From Bathynomus jamesi (Eukaryota > Arthropoda > Malacostraca > Isopoda > Cirolanidae): a stretch of 64,000 nucleotides of DNA. The DNA is taken from NCBI GenBank assembly GCA_023014485.1, contig JAJOZX010000086.1, positions 1,820,001 to 1,884,000 of the forward strand. The letters run 5' to 3'. A program made the translations under genes and the position numbers. Positions 31,400 through 42,291 of this stretch are shown here, piece after piece. How positions within the stretch are numbered: position 1 is the stretch's first letter; the number at the start of each line of letters is the position of its first letter. Below the pieces are notes generated by a model. That model ran no database searches. It was not told the origin of the DNA and saw only the letters and a program-made list of their open reading frames with translations.

Positions 31400-34300
31400 C
31401 GTATAATGCAGCCTCTCAAGTAGTACAGCCTTCAATATGGACAACTCACGGTAGATATTGACCGTGTATCCGTGTTGCGAGTCACAGTGCCACACCTTAT
31501 ACTCTTAACTTCACTTCTCAGGCTATTTACAGACGGCATATAAACACGATCGTGGTTGCGGCTTTATAGCAGTAGTCTTGGCCGTATGTTTACTGCTAAA
31601 TGCACGGGCCAAAAATATTTGGTTGCCTACGGTTGTGCAGCGTGCTCGTAAACTGGCTTCAGATTGCAAGCTTGAGTTTGATTGTAAATGGGTCCTGAAG
31701 AGCTGAGAAGGTTGGAGCAGGAAATGAATGTTCGTATAGTTATATTTGGAATGGGTGAGCGTATATTTTAAAAGCAGTGTGAGATATCGTACAAGACCTA
31801 CTTATTTTAGGGATGTCAGGGCAACGTATCTCCCCATCCGTAATATAAGGGACCTTTACGCGAGTTATGATAAAAGTCGAAAATATGGAAGGCATCATGA
31901 TTTGTGTAAGGGATGTCTCGAGTTTGCGGATGATATAGTGAATACATTGTAAGGAATGCCACATAGTGAAAGCCGTGTAGTTGAAGCTGAGAAGAGGGAA
32001 TGTAATGTGTATAGACGCACATTTTTCAATAATAATTGCTTTGAGCTCCATAAGCCAATTGGCACGTGCAGAAAATAGAATCTGTGAATGTGGTGTTTCA
32101 TATGATGGATAATTGGGAGAAATTCAAGCATAAATGTGATGAAATTCACTGTCCTACATGCCATGAGAAATATAAGGCGGACGGATAAAGCATGTATGTT
32201 ATATGAAAGATGCTAAGCCTAAAAATAGACCTTGTATAACTGTGTACTACGATATAGAAACATATACGTTGCTGAAACCAAAGAGGTTATCCACATCTAC
32301 TTGTAAGTCAGACTATCTGCGATGAGGCATGGAGGTTGAGTGTGATGAGTGTCACAAATGTGGTAAACGGACAAACGTTTTTAAAACGATTGCACACGAC
32401 AACCCTGTGAAACTCTTTGTGTCCTATATTGTCAAGTTAGCGAACAAGTTCAAAAAGATGACTGTGTATATTCTTGCCCATAACGCCACAAAATTTGGCA
32501 CACAATTCCTTTATAAGGAACTGCTTGAACACGAGTCATCGGAGATATTTACAGGCGCCCCATTGAAAAGAGGAATCAAACTTATACAGTTGCAAATAAG
32601 AGGTAATATTCAGTTTAAAGACGCTTTATTATTCACACCTTGTAAACTAGCCAAGCTACCCAAGGTGATAGACTTACCCTCCGAAGTTTCCAGAGTATTT
32701 CCCTTACACTTTCCTCACTGCAACACTTTAAATTACGTGGGACTACCTCCCCCTAAACAATACTTTAACTATGCCAGCATGTGTGATAGTGAGCGTGAAG
32801 ATTTTGACCGATACTACAACAGTTTTAATGAAGATATTCCTTACAATATAGCGGATGAATGTGAGCGTTATTGCGTGAATGATGTGCGCGTGCTTAGAGT
32901 ATGCTTCCAGGCCTTTAGAAGGATGTACATAGATTGGTTCAACTGTGACCCGCTGCAAGTCGCAACCACAATCGCCTCATTGTGCTTTACAGTATTCAAG
33001 AACAATTTCATGCCTAAAGACACTTTAGCCGTCACTCACAGAAATAACTCTCGCAGTTATGGGGGGCATAAGGCTATTTACTGGCTCATACACCTACAAC
33101 AGGTATATTCATAAAACATGCCTGCAACACAGGGGAAGTGCCCATTAAGGTCAATGGTCGTGTTTTTTGGATTGATGGTCTAAGCGAAGACCGGGTCACT
33201 GGTGAGAAGACTGTGTACTCCTTTAACGGTTGCTGGTGGTATGGATGTCCACGTCCTGAGTATGGAATCGTAGGAGATATCCACGGTAGATCTCCTGCCG
33301 ACAGTCTTGCATGGACCCGCACCCGCGATCAGCTTATAGGCCCAGTTCACTCACAAGATCTTGTGGGAGCATGATTATGATGCACGGATGGAAACCGATG
33401 GGCAGTACCGCGAAGAAATAAACATCATCAAGCGCTCAATGGTGTTAGACCTCTCAAATGTGGTGATAGCTTGTTCAGAGGGCGTATAAACCCATTCAAG
33501 CTTTACTTTCCGTCTACGGAGGGGTGTGAACTCCATCACTACGAGTTCTGTTCCTTATATCCTACGTGATGAAGAACAATCCGTACCCCGTAGGAGGACC
33601 GACAAAACTGGTGGGTACAGCCCTGTCCACCGTCGAAGAGTTCTCAGCAAATTTGAACAAGAATTATTTCGGTCTTTCTTTCGTAGACGAGCTCCCCCCC
33701 TCGCGATTTATGGATGCCGATCTTACCCGTCGTTAGAGATCTTAAGCTCATGCATGTTTCCCCTGTGCGTGAAGTGCGCAGAGAACAATAGTCCTGTAAT
33801 CACGTATCCAACCAACGGAGGATCAGAGATGTATATACAAGCCCTGAGCTGGCCTTGCCGTTCGCCATGGCTACAGAATATTGAAGATATATGAGGTGTG
33901 GAGGTTTCAGAGCTACCCAACCTTTTCACGCCGTATATAAATACTTTTACGAAGATAAGTTAGAAGCATCAGGGTATCCGCGAGGGGTTGAGAGCGAGGG
34001 TGAAAAATCGGCGTATATTCAGCACTACCGTGACCGTGAAGGGATACAACTTGACCGGGCCCAAATTGTTAAGAACCCTGGCAAGCGCCTTTGTGCAAAG
34101 TTGTGCCTAAATAGTATTTGGGGAAAATTTGCACAAATACAGGCAAGGAGAACGTTCATCTGGCCCAAAGTTATAACGAGGTGTGGGATTATGCCAATGC
34201 CCGATAAAGAGGTCATGGAGATCGTGAATGTAAGTAATACGTATATAATAAAGTACAACATCACCGAATTGGCCACAGATACCTCACGTGTTACAAACAT

Positions 34301-34835
34301 ACTTGCAGCCAGATTCACAACGTCATACGCACGCATCAAGCTTTGGAGACTATTGCACTCTCTTGGGCGGAGGGTCCTGTACGCAGACACGGATAGCGTA
34401 ATATTAACAGCGAAGGAGAGTGAATACATGCCGCCTATTGGGAATTCCTCGGAGAGTTGACTGACGAGATAAAGGATGAGTATGGTGATAGTGCATACAT
34501 TGACTCCTTTCTATCAACAGGGCCAAAAACTTATGGGGTAAGGATAAGGGTGGGTGAGGAGTTGAAATATATCGTGAAGGCGAAGGGTATCACGCTTAAT
34601 CAGGCGAACCGACGGGTCGTTAACTTTGTCTCGTTGAAGGAGCTAGTGTGCTTGGAAGATGAGGGTGACCAACCCCCCGAACTGACAGTAGGGACCACAA
34701 TTTTCGGGCACAGAAACTGGGTGGCGTGAAGGAACTTAGGGGTACGAAGGTGTGCCGTAACACCTATAGGAAACGTTTACCAGGGCTTGGCACCTATGAT
34801 ACCGTACCCTTTGGGTACCATAGCTCCTGAATGTA
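31400..34835 (+). pseudogene. POLB: Polinton protein-primed DNA polymerase B
   Basis: This family B polymerase would copy the element from a protein primer. The 3'-5' exonuclease domain has Exo I in TVYYDIETYT (near 32255), Exo II degraded to AHNATKFG (Gly where Asp is expected) and Exo III in YCVNDVRVL. The palm has motif A as HYYEFCSLYP (Glu where Asp is expected), motif B as AKLCLNSIWGKFAQ and motif C as YADTDSVI near 34382. It ends YDTVPFGY near 34835, just before the inserted transposon. Many frameshifts occur: around 32180, 33110, 33370, 33500, 33690, 33890 and 34450. The changed Asp in Exo II and motif A would each harm catalysis, in line with a dead copy. Confidence 0.9.
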
Positions 34836-34838
34836 TTG

Positions 34839-34895
<57 letters not shown>
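34836..34895. repeat. (TA)n microsatellite
   Basis: TA array immediately after polymerase B, and the landing site of the TTAGGGTG-ended element. Confidence 0.95.
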
Positions 34896-34899
<4 letters not shown>

Positions 34900-37625
34900 G
34901 GTGTCTCAAATATACGAATGGAGGATTTCGGGTCGGGGCGACGCTTGCCCGTATTACACCTTTATAAAGGATTGTTATCACAAAATTTGACAGCTGTAGG
35001 AGGATTTTTAGGGGTTACTCAAGTTCGCCACTTCTGTTTCACTTATACAAGATTTTCTTCTCTTTCGCAGGTGATGGTTACTAGAGCAGGAAACCAGTTG
35101 TGGTTGCTGGACAAGGCCCCAATTGCAGCGATTGTTTGTCCACGACTTCCATCGAAGGAGCAATGCCTGCTCCTTTACTTCCACCACACCAAGACCAAGA
35201 GGGAAGGAAGACCAAATCGGAGAGCATTCGCCTGGTGGTGGAAACCACCTGGCCCATCTGGGAGAAGGCCAACATACCAACTACCACCAAGAAGTACGCA
35301 GGGGAGAAGCTGGCGAAGTTGATCGATACCTACGACGCACTCAAGAAGAACAGGACAAAGCCGCAAGAGTGTTACCGGTACAAGGAGGGGATGTTCAAGT
35401 CGGATTTGGAAGACGTGTTTGACGTGGCTCACTCCTCCGCGCTATCCTCCTCCAAGGTCCTCAGGAGGACAAGGATTTTCTCACCTCGCAGAGGGAAGAC
35501 AGGATGTCGTCAAGTCTTGCGGGGGTGGACCAGAAGACAGCGAAGAAGAAAGCTGTGAAGCGGAAGAGGGATCTTGCAGCCACGGCTAGGAAGAGTAAAT
35601 GGGATGCTGGGGTGACACAGCTCATGGAGGTAGCGATCTTGGAGGTGGATGGTAGCAGCACTGAAATGAACACGGAAGACGAGGATGATGACGACGAGAC
35701 GTACCAAGCGCCCAGCACCAGCAAGGCCCAGACTCAAAAGAAAAGGCGAATGAATGCCCTCACGGACCCGAATCTCATCGCTGCTTGGGATCGCGACAAC
35801 ATGTCCGTGAGACAAGCAACGTCGTCCTTTGCAGCAGCAGCTCAGAGTTTGGGTCATGACCTGGATGACCTGGTAATCTCGCCAGCAACTGTTCATCGAA
35901 CACGGAACAAGATCCGAAAGGAGATGGGAGAAGAGTTGACCCGAAAGTTCGAAGCTTCTGGTCCTTTAGTCTTGCACTGGGATGGGAAACTGTTGGAAGA
36001 TATCGCCAAGGAGAAGAAGGAGGTTGACCGGATTGCTGTTGTGGTGACGGGCGATGGAGTCGAGGAGCTTCTTGGTGTACCCGTTGCGGTGGACGGCACT
36101 GGAAAAGAACAGGCTGCAGCCGTACTCCAGGAAGTCCAGGCTTTTGGCATTTCGGAGCAAATCATTGGACTGGGATTCGACACCACAGCTGTGAACGCTG
36201 GGATGATCCAAGGTGCTTGCGTTCGCATTGAGCAGGAGTTTGGCCGTCCCATGTTGTGGTTGGCTTGCCGTCACCACGTCTTGGAGATCTTACTCAAGGA
36301 TGTCTTCGTGCGATGTCTGGGGCCGTCCTCTTCCCCTGACATTCTCCTCTTCAAAAGATTTCAACAGCGGTGGGCCTCCATTGACAAAGGGTCATTCTTG
36401 TCCATCGGTGACGAAAGCAATCCCACAACAACTGACAACTGGGCAAATCAAGCGTCTTCCATGAAGAAATACCTGCAGCAGACGCTTTCTCACGGCACAC
36501 ATCCCCGAGAAGACTACCGTGAACTCCTCATCCTTTCCTACCGCTTCCTTGGCGGTCAGGTCCAGGGGGGATTTCGTCAGCCTGGGGCCTATCACCACGC
36601 CAGATGGATGGCCAAAGCCATCTATACCCTCAAGATTTTCATGTTCCGTCACCAACTGGACCTGACAGCCAGGGAAGAAGGAGGACTTCGGCGGCTGTGT
36701 TTGTTCATCTCCCTCGCGTACGTGAAACAGTGGAATGAGGCAATGGTCTCGAATCGAGCTCCACTGAACGACCTAGAGTTCCTTCGCCTGCTCGAGGCCT
36801 ACCCTGACAAGGAAGTCAGCCACACGGCATCCATGGCCTTGAAAAGGCACCTGTGATACCTCTCAGAGGATCTCGTGGGGCTTGGTTTCTTTGACGACCG
36901 CATTCCAAAGGACACGAAGCTAAAGATGGTCCAACGACTTCAATCCCCCGCCACGAAGAAAGGACTCAAGCGGATCGATCCGAAGAACTTCAATCCACAG
37001 CAATCCATCGAGCTCTTCGTCACCCGGAGAACAAAAGAAGTCTTCTTCCGCGCGATCCTTCCAGAATCTGAGTCTCCCACCTTCCTCATGAAAGATCCAG
37101 AGGATTGGATCAATGACCAGGATTGGATCACGGCGCAAAAGAGGGTGAAAGCCCTGAAGGTGGTCAATGACGCCGCCGAGTGTGGTATCGCTTTGATGAA
37201 AAGATTCAATTCCACCATCACGCGTGATGAGAAGCAGAAGCAATTCGTCCTCAAGGTGGTTCGGGCTCACCAGAAGTTGATCCCCGTCAAGACGAAGGAG
37301 AGCTTGAAGAGTAAAATCAAGTAGTGTAGGACAGATTGATGATGAAAACAATCCATTTATACGCGCTTATTTCAATTAATGAAAGGTGCATTTCGTTTAT
37401 TTTCATTTTTGTTCAGAAATAAAGAGAATAAGAGAATGATAGAAATTTCTTTTTTTTCCTAAATAGCTACAAGAAAGTGTTAAACTTGAGTGACCTCTAA
37501 ATACTGTTCGATTCCCATCATTTTTCGATTTTTAGAACCTCTATGCCTATTGAAATCGGGGCAGCATTCGCGAGCAAGAGAAAATCGAAAAAAAAAAATT
37601 TCTATGTATTAATGAGACACCCTAA
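34896..37625 (+). mobile_element. TTAGGGTG-ended DNA transposon, copy 1
   Basis: A 2730-bp element with ends TTAGGGTGTCTCA and TGAGACACCCTAA, an exact 13-base inverted repeat, sitting inside a TA array (34836-34895 and 37626-37640). The target duplication cannot be measured because both flanks are TA. One gene fills the interior. Copy 2 at 51392 has the same end as TTAGGGTGCCACA. Confidence 0.88.
35073..37324 (+). pseudogene. DDE-like transposase of the TTAGGGTG-ended element, nearly intact
   Basis: A protein of about 740 residues with few lesions. The N-terminal CPRLPSKEQCLLLYFHH shifts frame near 35180 to TTWPIWEKANIPTTT and KSDLEDVFDVAHSSAL, then shifts near 35480 to a long frame (35504-36854) with a basic KKKAVKRKRD segment and an acidic run. 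The core has LVLHWDGKLLED, GLGFDTTAVNAG and WLACRHHVLEILL. The Asp of FDTTA and the Glu of HHVLE are 34 residues apart, as in D-D34E transposases. Then come HHARWMAKAIY and, past a single Trp-to-stop change (TGG to TGA at 36854), YLSEDLVGLGFFDD and a C-terminal domain to 37324. The superfamily is unassigned by me. Transposase activity is inferred from the TIRs and triad. Confidence 0.75.
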
Positions 37626-37775
37626 TATATATATATATATCCCTTCCTATTTACTTCTTAACGATATGTTTATTTTATTTATTAAGTGTATTTGAATATA
37701 TATACACCATGAATAATTCGATGATATGTTTATTAAATAAATCATGTTTCAATTATGGTTTCATTTTCTCCTTTG

Positions 37776-37799
37776 TGTGTGTGTGTGTGTGTGTGTGTA
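37776..37799. repeat. (GT)n microsatellite
   Basis: A GT array of 24 bases upstream of the right-arm genes. Confidence 0.9.
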
Positions 37800-37958
37800 C
37801 AGGAAAAGTCCTAAGCTCCGCCCACTGTATGATCGATCAAAGGTCACGTGATTCCAGCTACTACCGATGCATATCTCTACCCCTGCGTGCTCAGGTGACC
37901 GCTGCAAGCTCTGGATCTCAGACGTGTATTTGAAGAAATCTCACGTAGACGAAAAATA

Positions 37959-38336
37959 GTGATGGCTACCTTTGATATTGCTTGCTCGACGTTTATGAAG
38001 TGGTATTCGGAAGATGTGGTGAATACTGAAAGACTCCATAGCCCTTCCTCCTTTGAGGCTTTTAAGGCTACGTTAAACCGTGCGAAGCATGAGGAACAAG
38101 AGGTTCAAATATTCTATGGATATTCTGGCGAGAGCATTGCCGGATTACGCGGCACAAACGATGTAATGGACTACGTTCTAGGACTAAACTCTGTAAAAGC
38201 GTACATATACCGTGAAGTGAAAGAAACAACATGTGCAGAAGAGAAGCAACAGGTATGGGTAGTGAGTCTTGTTGATGAGTGGTATGACAAGTGGTATTAT
38301 GTCATGCTGCAACATACCGAGCGGCTGAGAATGTAA
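37959..38336 (+). CDS. Unknown Polinton right-arm ORF 1
   Basis: An intact 125-residue frame, MMATFDIACSTFMKWYSED to a stop at 38334. I do not recognise it. It has no signal peptide or membrane helix. It has a charged central part (NRAKHEEQEVQIFYGYS), a DVMDYVLGLNSVKAYIYREV segment and a Trp/Tyr-rich end (WYDKWYYVMLQHTE). It lies to the right of polymerase B, on the same strand, where Polintons and their viral relatives often keep variable accessory genes. The start could be the second Met, one codon later. A weak poly-pyrimidine and GT repeat lie upstream; no clear TATA is seen. Confidence 0.5.
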   Translation: MMATFDIACSTFMKWYSEDVVNTERLHSPSSFEAFKATLNRAKHEEQEVQIFYGYSGESIAGLRGTNDVMDYVLGLNSVKAYIYREVKETTCAEEKQQVWVVSLVDEWYDKWYYVMLQHTERLRM

Positions 38337-38394
38337 ATCTTGTCATAATGGATAGTCTGAAATACTTTTACCACTACATTCATGTATATCATGT

Positions 38395-39529
38395 GAGTTT
38401 TTAATAAAATTTAGAGACGAGTATCGCTTGCTAGGCAAAAAGGATAAATATGGGCACATGTTTCTCTCAAATAGTGCTCCGGAGTGTGAATAAAATGTGT
38501 TTAGTTCGTGAAAATTAGCCTGAACAAAAATGTCTGGTGCGCAATCTAGGGAGTGATAAAACATTAAAGCCGATATTACTCCGTGTGTCTGAAAAGTTCT
38601 GGTTGCCCAGTATAATGGGGCACAAGTATGCACATGATTCTTTCATGCTGGAACAAACCCGTACACGAAACATTACCGCTTGGTATGACTCGTCCATGTG
38701 ACTCGTTTCCCACACCTGTCTCCGAGACAAACTGCGCACCGGTTGCTCATAGTCATCTCAGATCTTGACCCGACTGGACTTGCACTCCTCACAATCGAAT
38801 ACGATGGAGCTTCTTTGAGCAGCATTCTCAATGCCGTATACGATGTGTCCGTGACGAAGTCATTGAGTGTGTTCATGCGTAAAACCGGTGCCATTAACTA
38901 TGTACTTCAAACGATTTGCAGACAAACAAACTCTGGTAAACGTAATGTCGTTTATTTAACTGTTGAGGAGATGAACAGAGTCTGCATTATAGCTGAGAAG
39001 TGGAGCGAGGATCTTTATCATACCTGCAGCTGTAGGTAGAAGAAGAGAGCAAATTAGTGATACCCCTCATATGCCATTGTTTGTACGTTGTGTAAATGGT
39101 GATCAGCCATGCATTGATATACGACTGATGTGGAAGAATGCATCTGATAATAACGTTCTTGTCCCCACGCGAAACCGCTTCATCCACGACAGAATGTTTG
39201 AAATCATCGGTTTCCGCAAGATAAAGCCTGTATTAGACGCACGTGTTACGGATATGCTTTATTTTTATACGGTTCTTGAATACGCATACACCGCTCTGCT
39301 CGACGGGTTTACCGAGTGTAGGAAAGAACATTGCGAAAATGGTCTAGCGCTTGATGCTTATTTAAAAGGTTTAGACTCTTCGAAATATCATGAACTTTGG
39401 TACAAAGGACTTGAGCGGTACAGGGCAGAGCTCACCTACACTGTTCACCCTGAAGAATTGTTTCTTTATATAATGAGCAGCTGTCGTTACGACTTAGAAG
39501 ATTATTTCAACTGCCGATATGCGTTGTGA
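38395..39529 (+). pseudogene. Unknown Polinton right-arm gene 2, frameshifted
   Basis: Consecutive frames seem to encode one protein of over 300 residues. Pieces are GHKYAHDSFMLEQTRTR near 38620, LLIVISDLDPTGLALLTIEY near 38755, GKRNVVYLTVEEMNRVCIIA near 38940 and, after a shift near 39003, ARIFIIPAAVGRRREQIS followed by the open frame 39071-39529 (MPLFVRCVNGDQPCIDIRLM to CRYAL). I recognise no family. The continuity of coding-like sequence through two shifts suggests a real but decayed gene. The last frame overlaps the next gene by 11 bases. It may be a Polinton accessory protein; I would not assign a function. Confidence 0.42.
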
Positions 39530-39833
39530 AGAAGAGTTCACGATTGAATTTAATAATGATGTTGTGGCTAACGTCGCCCTCTTTGCGCGTGCTTTTGATT
39601 GTATTCTGTACTTGTTTAAAGAGAGTGATAATTTGCCAACCACTTGTAAAGTAGGCACAAAAATTGTATTGAACGAATTCACGGCCCTTTACATTGAATA
39701 TAGGCGCCTGCACACCTTGAGTGGTGAAATAATATTAAATCGTATTTACTGCATAGTACAAAGCAACATTGATGTAACTGTAGATTCGATCCCGTGCGAG
39801 TTTAGCATTTTAGTTAGGCGCAGTAGAACATAA
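39519..39833 (+). CDS. Unknown Polinton right-arm ORF 3
   Basis: An intact 104-residue frame from the ATG at 39519 to a stop at 39831. Its start lies 11 bases inside the end of the previous frame, a compact arrangement usual in viral-type elements. The protein is MRCEEEFTIEFNNDVVANVA through CILYLFKESDNLPTTCKVG to a basic SILVRRSRT end. It has no recognisable domain, signal peptide or membrane helix. It is the last coding sequence before AT-rich tandem repeats, so it could mark the right end of the Polinton. Confidence 0.48.
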   Translation: MRCEEEFTIEFNNDVVANVALFARAFDCILYLFKESDNLPTTCKVGTKIVLNEFTALYIEYRRLHTLSGEIILNRIYCIVQSNIDVTVDSIPCEFSILVRRSRT

Positions 39834-39834
39834 T

Positions 39835-40625
39835 GTGTATATAGATTTCTCCTCTACTATTTTGATGTTTATATATTAATTTTTGACTGTATATTTATTT
39901 TCTATATACCGTATATTGGGGCGTATAAGTCTACGGTCCAAATTAGTCGATTCCCTAACTTTCATTTCCAGATTTTAGCCTATTCTGGGTGTTTAAGTCG
40001 ACCACCAACTTGCCAACATAAAAAGTAAAACTTTTTAAAAACCTTGTACAAATTGGCTATTAAATCCTTCATAATCATCATCATAATCATCATCTGACAT
40101 CATAAGTTCATCATATACATCCTGAGATACATTTGCAAGTGCTTCGTCATATGGATCCAATTCAGATGTTGACTAAAAGCGAGGTAATGCAGGACTGAGG
40201 ACCTATGACAGGTAGGCCTGTCTCTAAATACAAGCTAAAATGGAACGTGGAAGGTTATTTTTTTCAGACTGGGCCTATAAGTCGACTCCCTACTTTAGGG
40301 GCATAATTTGAAGTTTAAAATACCGGCTTTTACGCCCCAATATGCGGTATTTGTTAAAATTTTATTATTTAACATAAATGTGTATATAGATTTCTCCTGT
40401 ACTATTATCATTTTTGAATGTATATTTATATATATCGTTTAAAGTGTGTACAGATTTCTTCTGAACTATTTTGAATTTATATTTATTTTCTATATATTTA
40501 TTAAAATTTTATTATTTAATATAAATGTGTATATAGATTTCTCCTGTACTAATATTATTATTTAAGAATGTATATATTTATGTATATCGTTTAATGTGTG
40601 TATTTTTGATGTATATTGTTTTTGA
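39835..40625. repeat. Degenerate tandem repeats, ~65-140 bp
   Basis: A motif containing TATATAGATTTCTCCTGTAC recurs at about 39838, 40381, 40447 (as CAGATTTCTTCTG) and 40528, with AAAATTTTATTATTTAA between copies. It is interrupted by the pogo-like MITE. Confidence 0.7.
39909..40347. mobile_element. Pogo/Tigger-like MITE
   Basis: A 439-bp element with ends CCGTATATTGGGGCGTATAA and TTTTACGCCCCAATATGCGG, flanked by TA on both sides. Inside, GTCGACTTATAGG-type segments recur near both ends. There is no coding capacity. The TA duplication and GGGGCGTATAAG-type ends suit the pogo branch of Tc1/mariner; that is inference. Confidence 0.75.
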
Positions 40626-40630
40626 ATGTA

Positions 40631-41834
40631 CAGGTTGAGTCAAAAGTCTCCATACATAGGCAAAATGATCACTTTATTATGCAATCACTTGTAAGTCACA
40701 AAATATGCTCTATGTGGGCACCATTACACTGAATGCACATACAGATGCGTTCCTCCCAGTCATGGCAAACGCGCTTTAACACGTCTGGTGTTATGCGTGC
40801 ACAGGCATCACGAATGCGTTCCTTTAGGTGGTCCGTGTTTTGTATTTTCACCTGGTACACCATGGCTTTCAAGTGCCCCCACAAGTAAAAATCAAGGGGG
40901 TGAGGTCTGGGGACCTCGGAGACCACTCCACGGGACCACGGCGGCCAATCCAGTGACCCAGAAACTGCTGATCCAGCCACTGGGGCACGCAGATACCGTA
41001 ATGGGGTGGCGCCCCGTCTTGCTGAAAGTACGCTGGAAATCCCCCGTTCCTCGTTCAGCAGGGACGGCAAGACTGTGTCTTGCATGTTTAGATACATTTC
41101 GGCATTCAGATTGGTGTCAATGAAAAAACGGCCAACAATTTGTGTTGCCCCATATCCCGCACCACACCATCACTTTTCCAGTGCCTTGCGTCTTTGAGGG
41201 ACTCATCCAGTGCGGGTTGTCATCACTCCAGTAACGTACGTTTTGACGATTAACCTCTCCATGAACATAAAAGTTGGCTTCATCTGAAAACAGGATGCCA
41301 GCCGAGAACTCCGTGTCTTCGTCCACTTTTGTTTTTGCCCATTCACACAATTCCAGCCGCTTGTCCGGGTCGTCTTCGCTAAGAAACTGCCACATTTGCA
41401 TTTTGTATGGATGCCATCTGTGCTCTTTCATAATGCGGACGATACTCCTTTGGCTGACACCGCATTCTGCAGACATCCGTCGAGTGCTTTTTTGGGGACT
41501 CTTTGCGAACGCTGCCAGCACCATGGTCGCTGTGCCTTCATCGGTGGCTGTTCGTGGACGGCCACTTCTCGGTTGGTCTGCAACACTTCCAGTCTTCTTG
41601 AACTTCTCAATGAGTTTGGCAAAGGTGTCGTGTGTGATGTGCGTGCCGAGGGCGTGTCTCCTGTTAAAATCCTCGGCAACCTTGAGACAGCTTCCTGATC
41701 CTGCCAGAAGAATGATCTCTATACGCTCTTCTTGGGACAAAGGCATCTCAGCATTTCACCTGCAAAAAATAAAAAATAATCATTTATTTATCATGACCAT
41801 TTTGCCTATGTGTGGAGACTTTTGACTCATCCTG
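40631..41834 (-). mobile_element. Tc1-like element, nearly full length
   Basis: 1204 bp from CAGGTTGAGTCAAAAGTCTC to its near-complement ending TTGACTCATCCTG, with TA on both sides. The TIRs are about 40 bases. One transposase gene fills it on the minus strand. Confidence 0.92.
40696..41746 (-). pseudogene. Tc1-like transposase (DD41D-type spacing), two frameshifts
   Basis: From the ATG at 41746 the frame gives an N-terminal helix-turn-helix (PLSQEERIEIILLAGSGS, then HDTFAKLIEKFKKTGSV), the linker SGRPRTATDE, a second HTH (STRRMSAECGVSQRSIVRIM) and the first Asp in GILFSDEANFYVHGEVNRQ. After MVWCGIWGNT it shifts near 41110 and again near 40900. The second Asp is in FQQDGAPPHYG and the third in RSPDLTPLDFYLWG. 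I count 41 residues between them, a DD41D-type spacing unlike the 34 of mariner. The protein ends AHIEHIL at 40696. Only two shifts separate it from an open gene, so it is among the younger copies. Confidence 0.9.
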
Positions 41835-42039
41835 TATATTAATTTCCTATATATTTTATAAAATTATTTCCCTTAAATCCTCTAAATAAACAGAACGATG
41901 TAGTTGTGTTTTACTATCCAATAAATGCTTTCTGGGGGTATATATAAACTATATTAAGGAATAGCTGGGTGACGGGAATATACATAAACAATGCACCTTC
42001 AATAAATACATATATGAATACACTATACCAAATGGCTGG

Positions 42040-42291
42040 TTACGCCTTCTAAGCCGACTGACGGATTTCTAAGCCAACTATCAAGAATATCTCCATTAAT
42101 TAAATAAATAGCGCAATCTGGCAACTCAAACATTATTATATATATATACACATACATGTACATCTGCCATTTACGCCTTCTAAGCCAACTGGCGAATTTC
42201 GAGTTCTAAGCCAGACGATGCTACCCTGACCTCTCATTATGCGTCTGGCGATCCAGGCGAAAACATCTCTCTCTCTCTCTCTCTCTCTCTC
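42040..42291 (-). repeat. Dispersed repeat copy 2, first part
   Basis: Two tandem units with TTACGCCTTCTAAGCC (about 42043 and 42168), followed by GCGTCTGGCGATCCAGGC and a (CT)n run. This matches the reverse complement of 11535-11650. The rest of the repeat continues at 49013, beyond a 6.7-kb insertion. Confidence 0.65.

Larger units (their letters stand above)
21900..39835. mobile_element. Polinton/Maverick DNA transposon, decayed and twice interrupted
   Basis: One contiguous set of Polinton hallmark genes is present: protease, major and minor capsid proteins, chromodomain integrase, packaging ATPase and protein-primed polymerase B. The minus-strand block runs 21.9-30.7 kb and the plus-strand block 30.8-39.8 kb. 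The terminal inverted repeats were not found, so the outer limits are approximate. The insertions at 26394-28756 and 34896-37625 account for about 5.1 kb; removing them leaves about 12.8 kb, the low end of normal Polinton size. Every core gene has at least one frameshift or stop. Confidence 0.88.

Noticed and set aside
35504..36856. Host nuclear protein with acidic and basic regions
   Set aside because: It lies between exact inverted ends and has a diverged second copy at 52-54 kb, so a transposon gene is the better reading.
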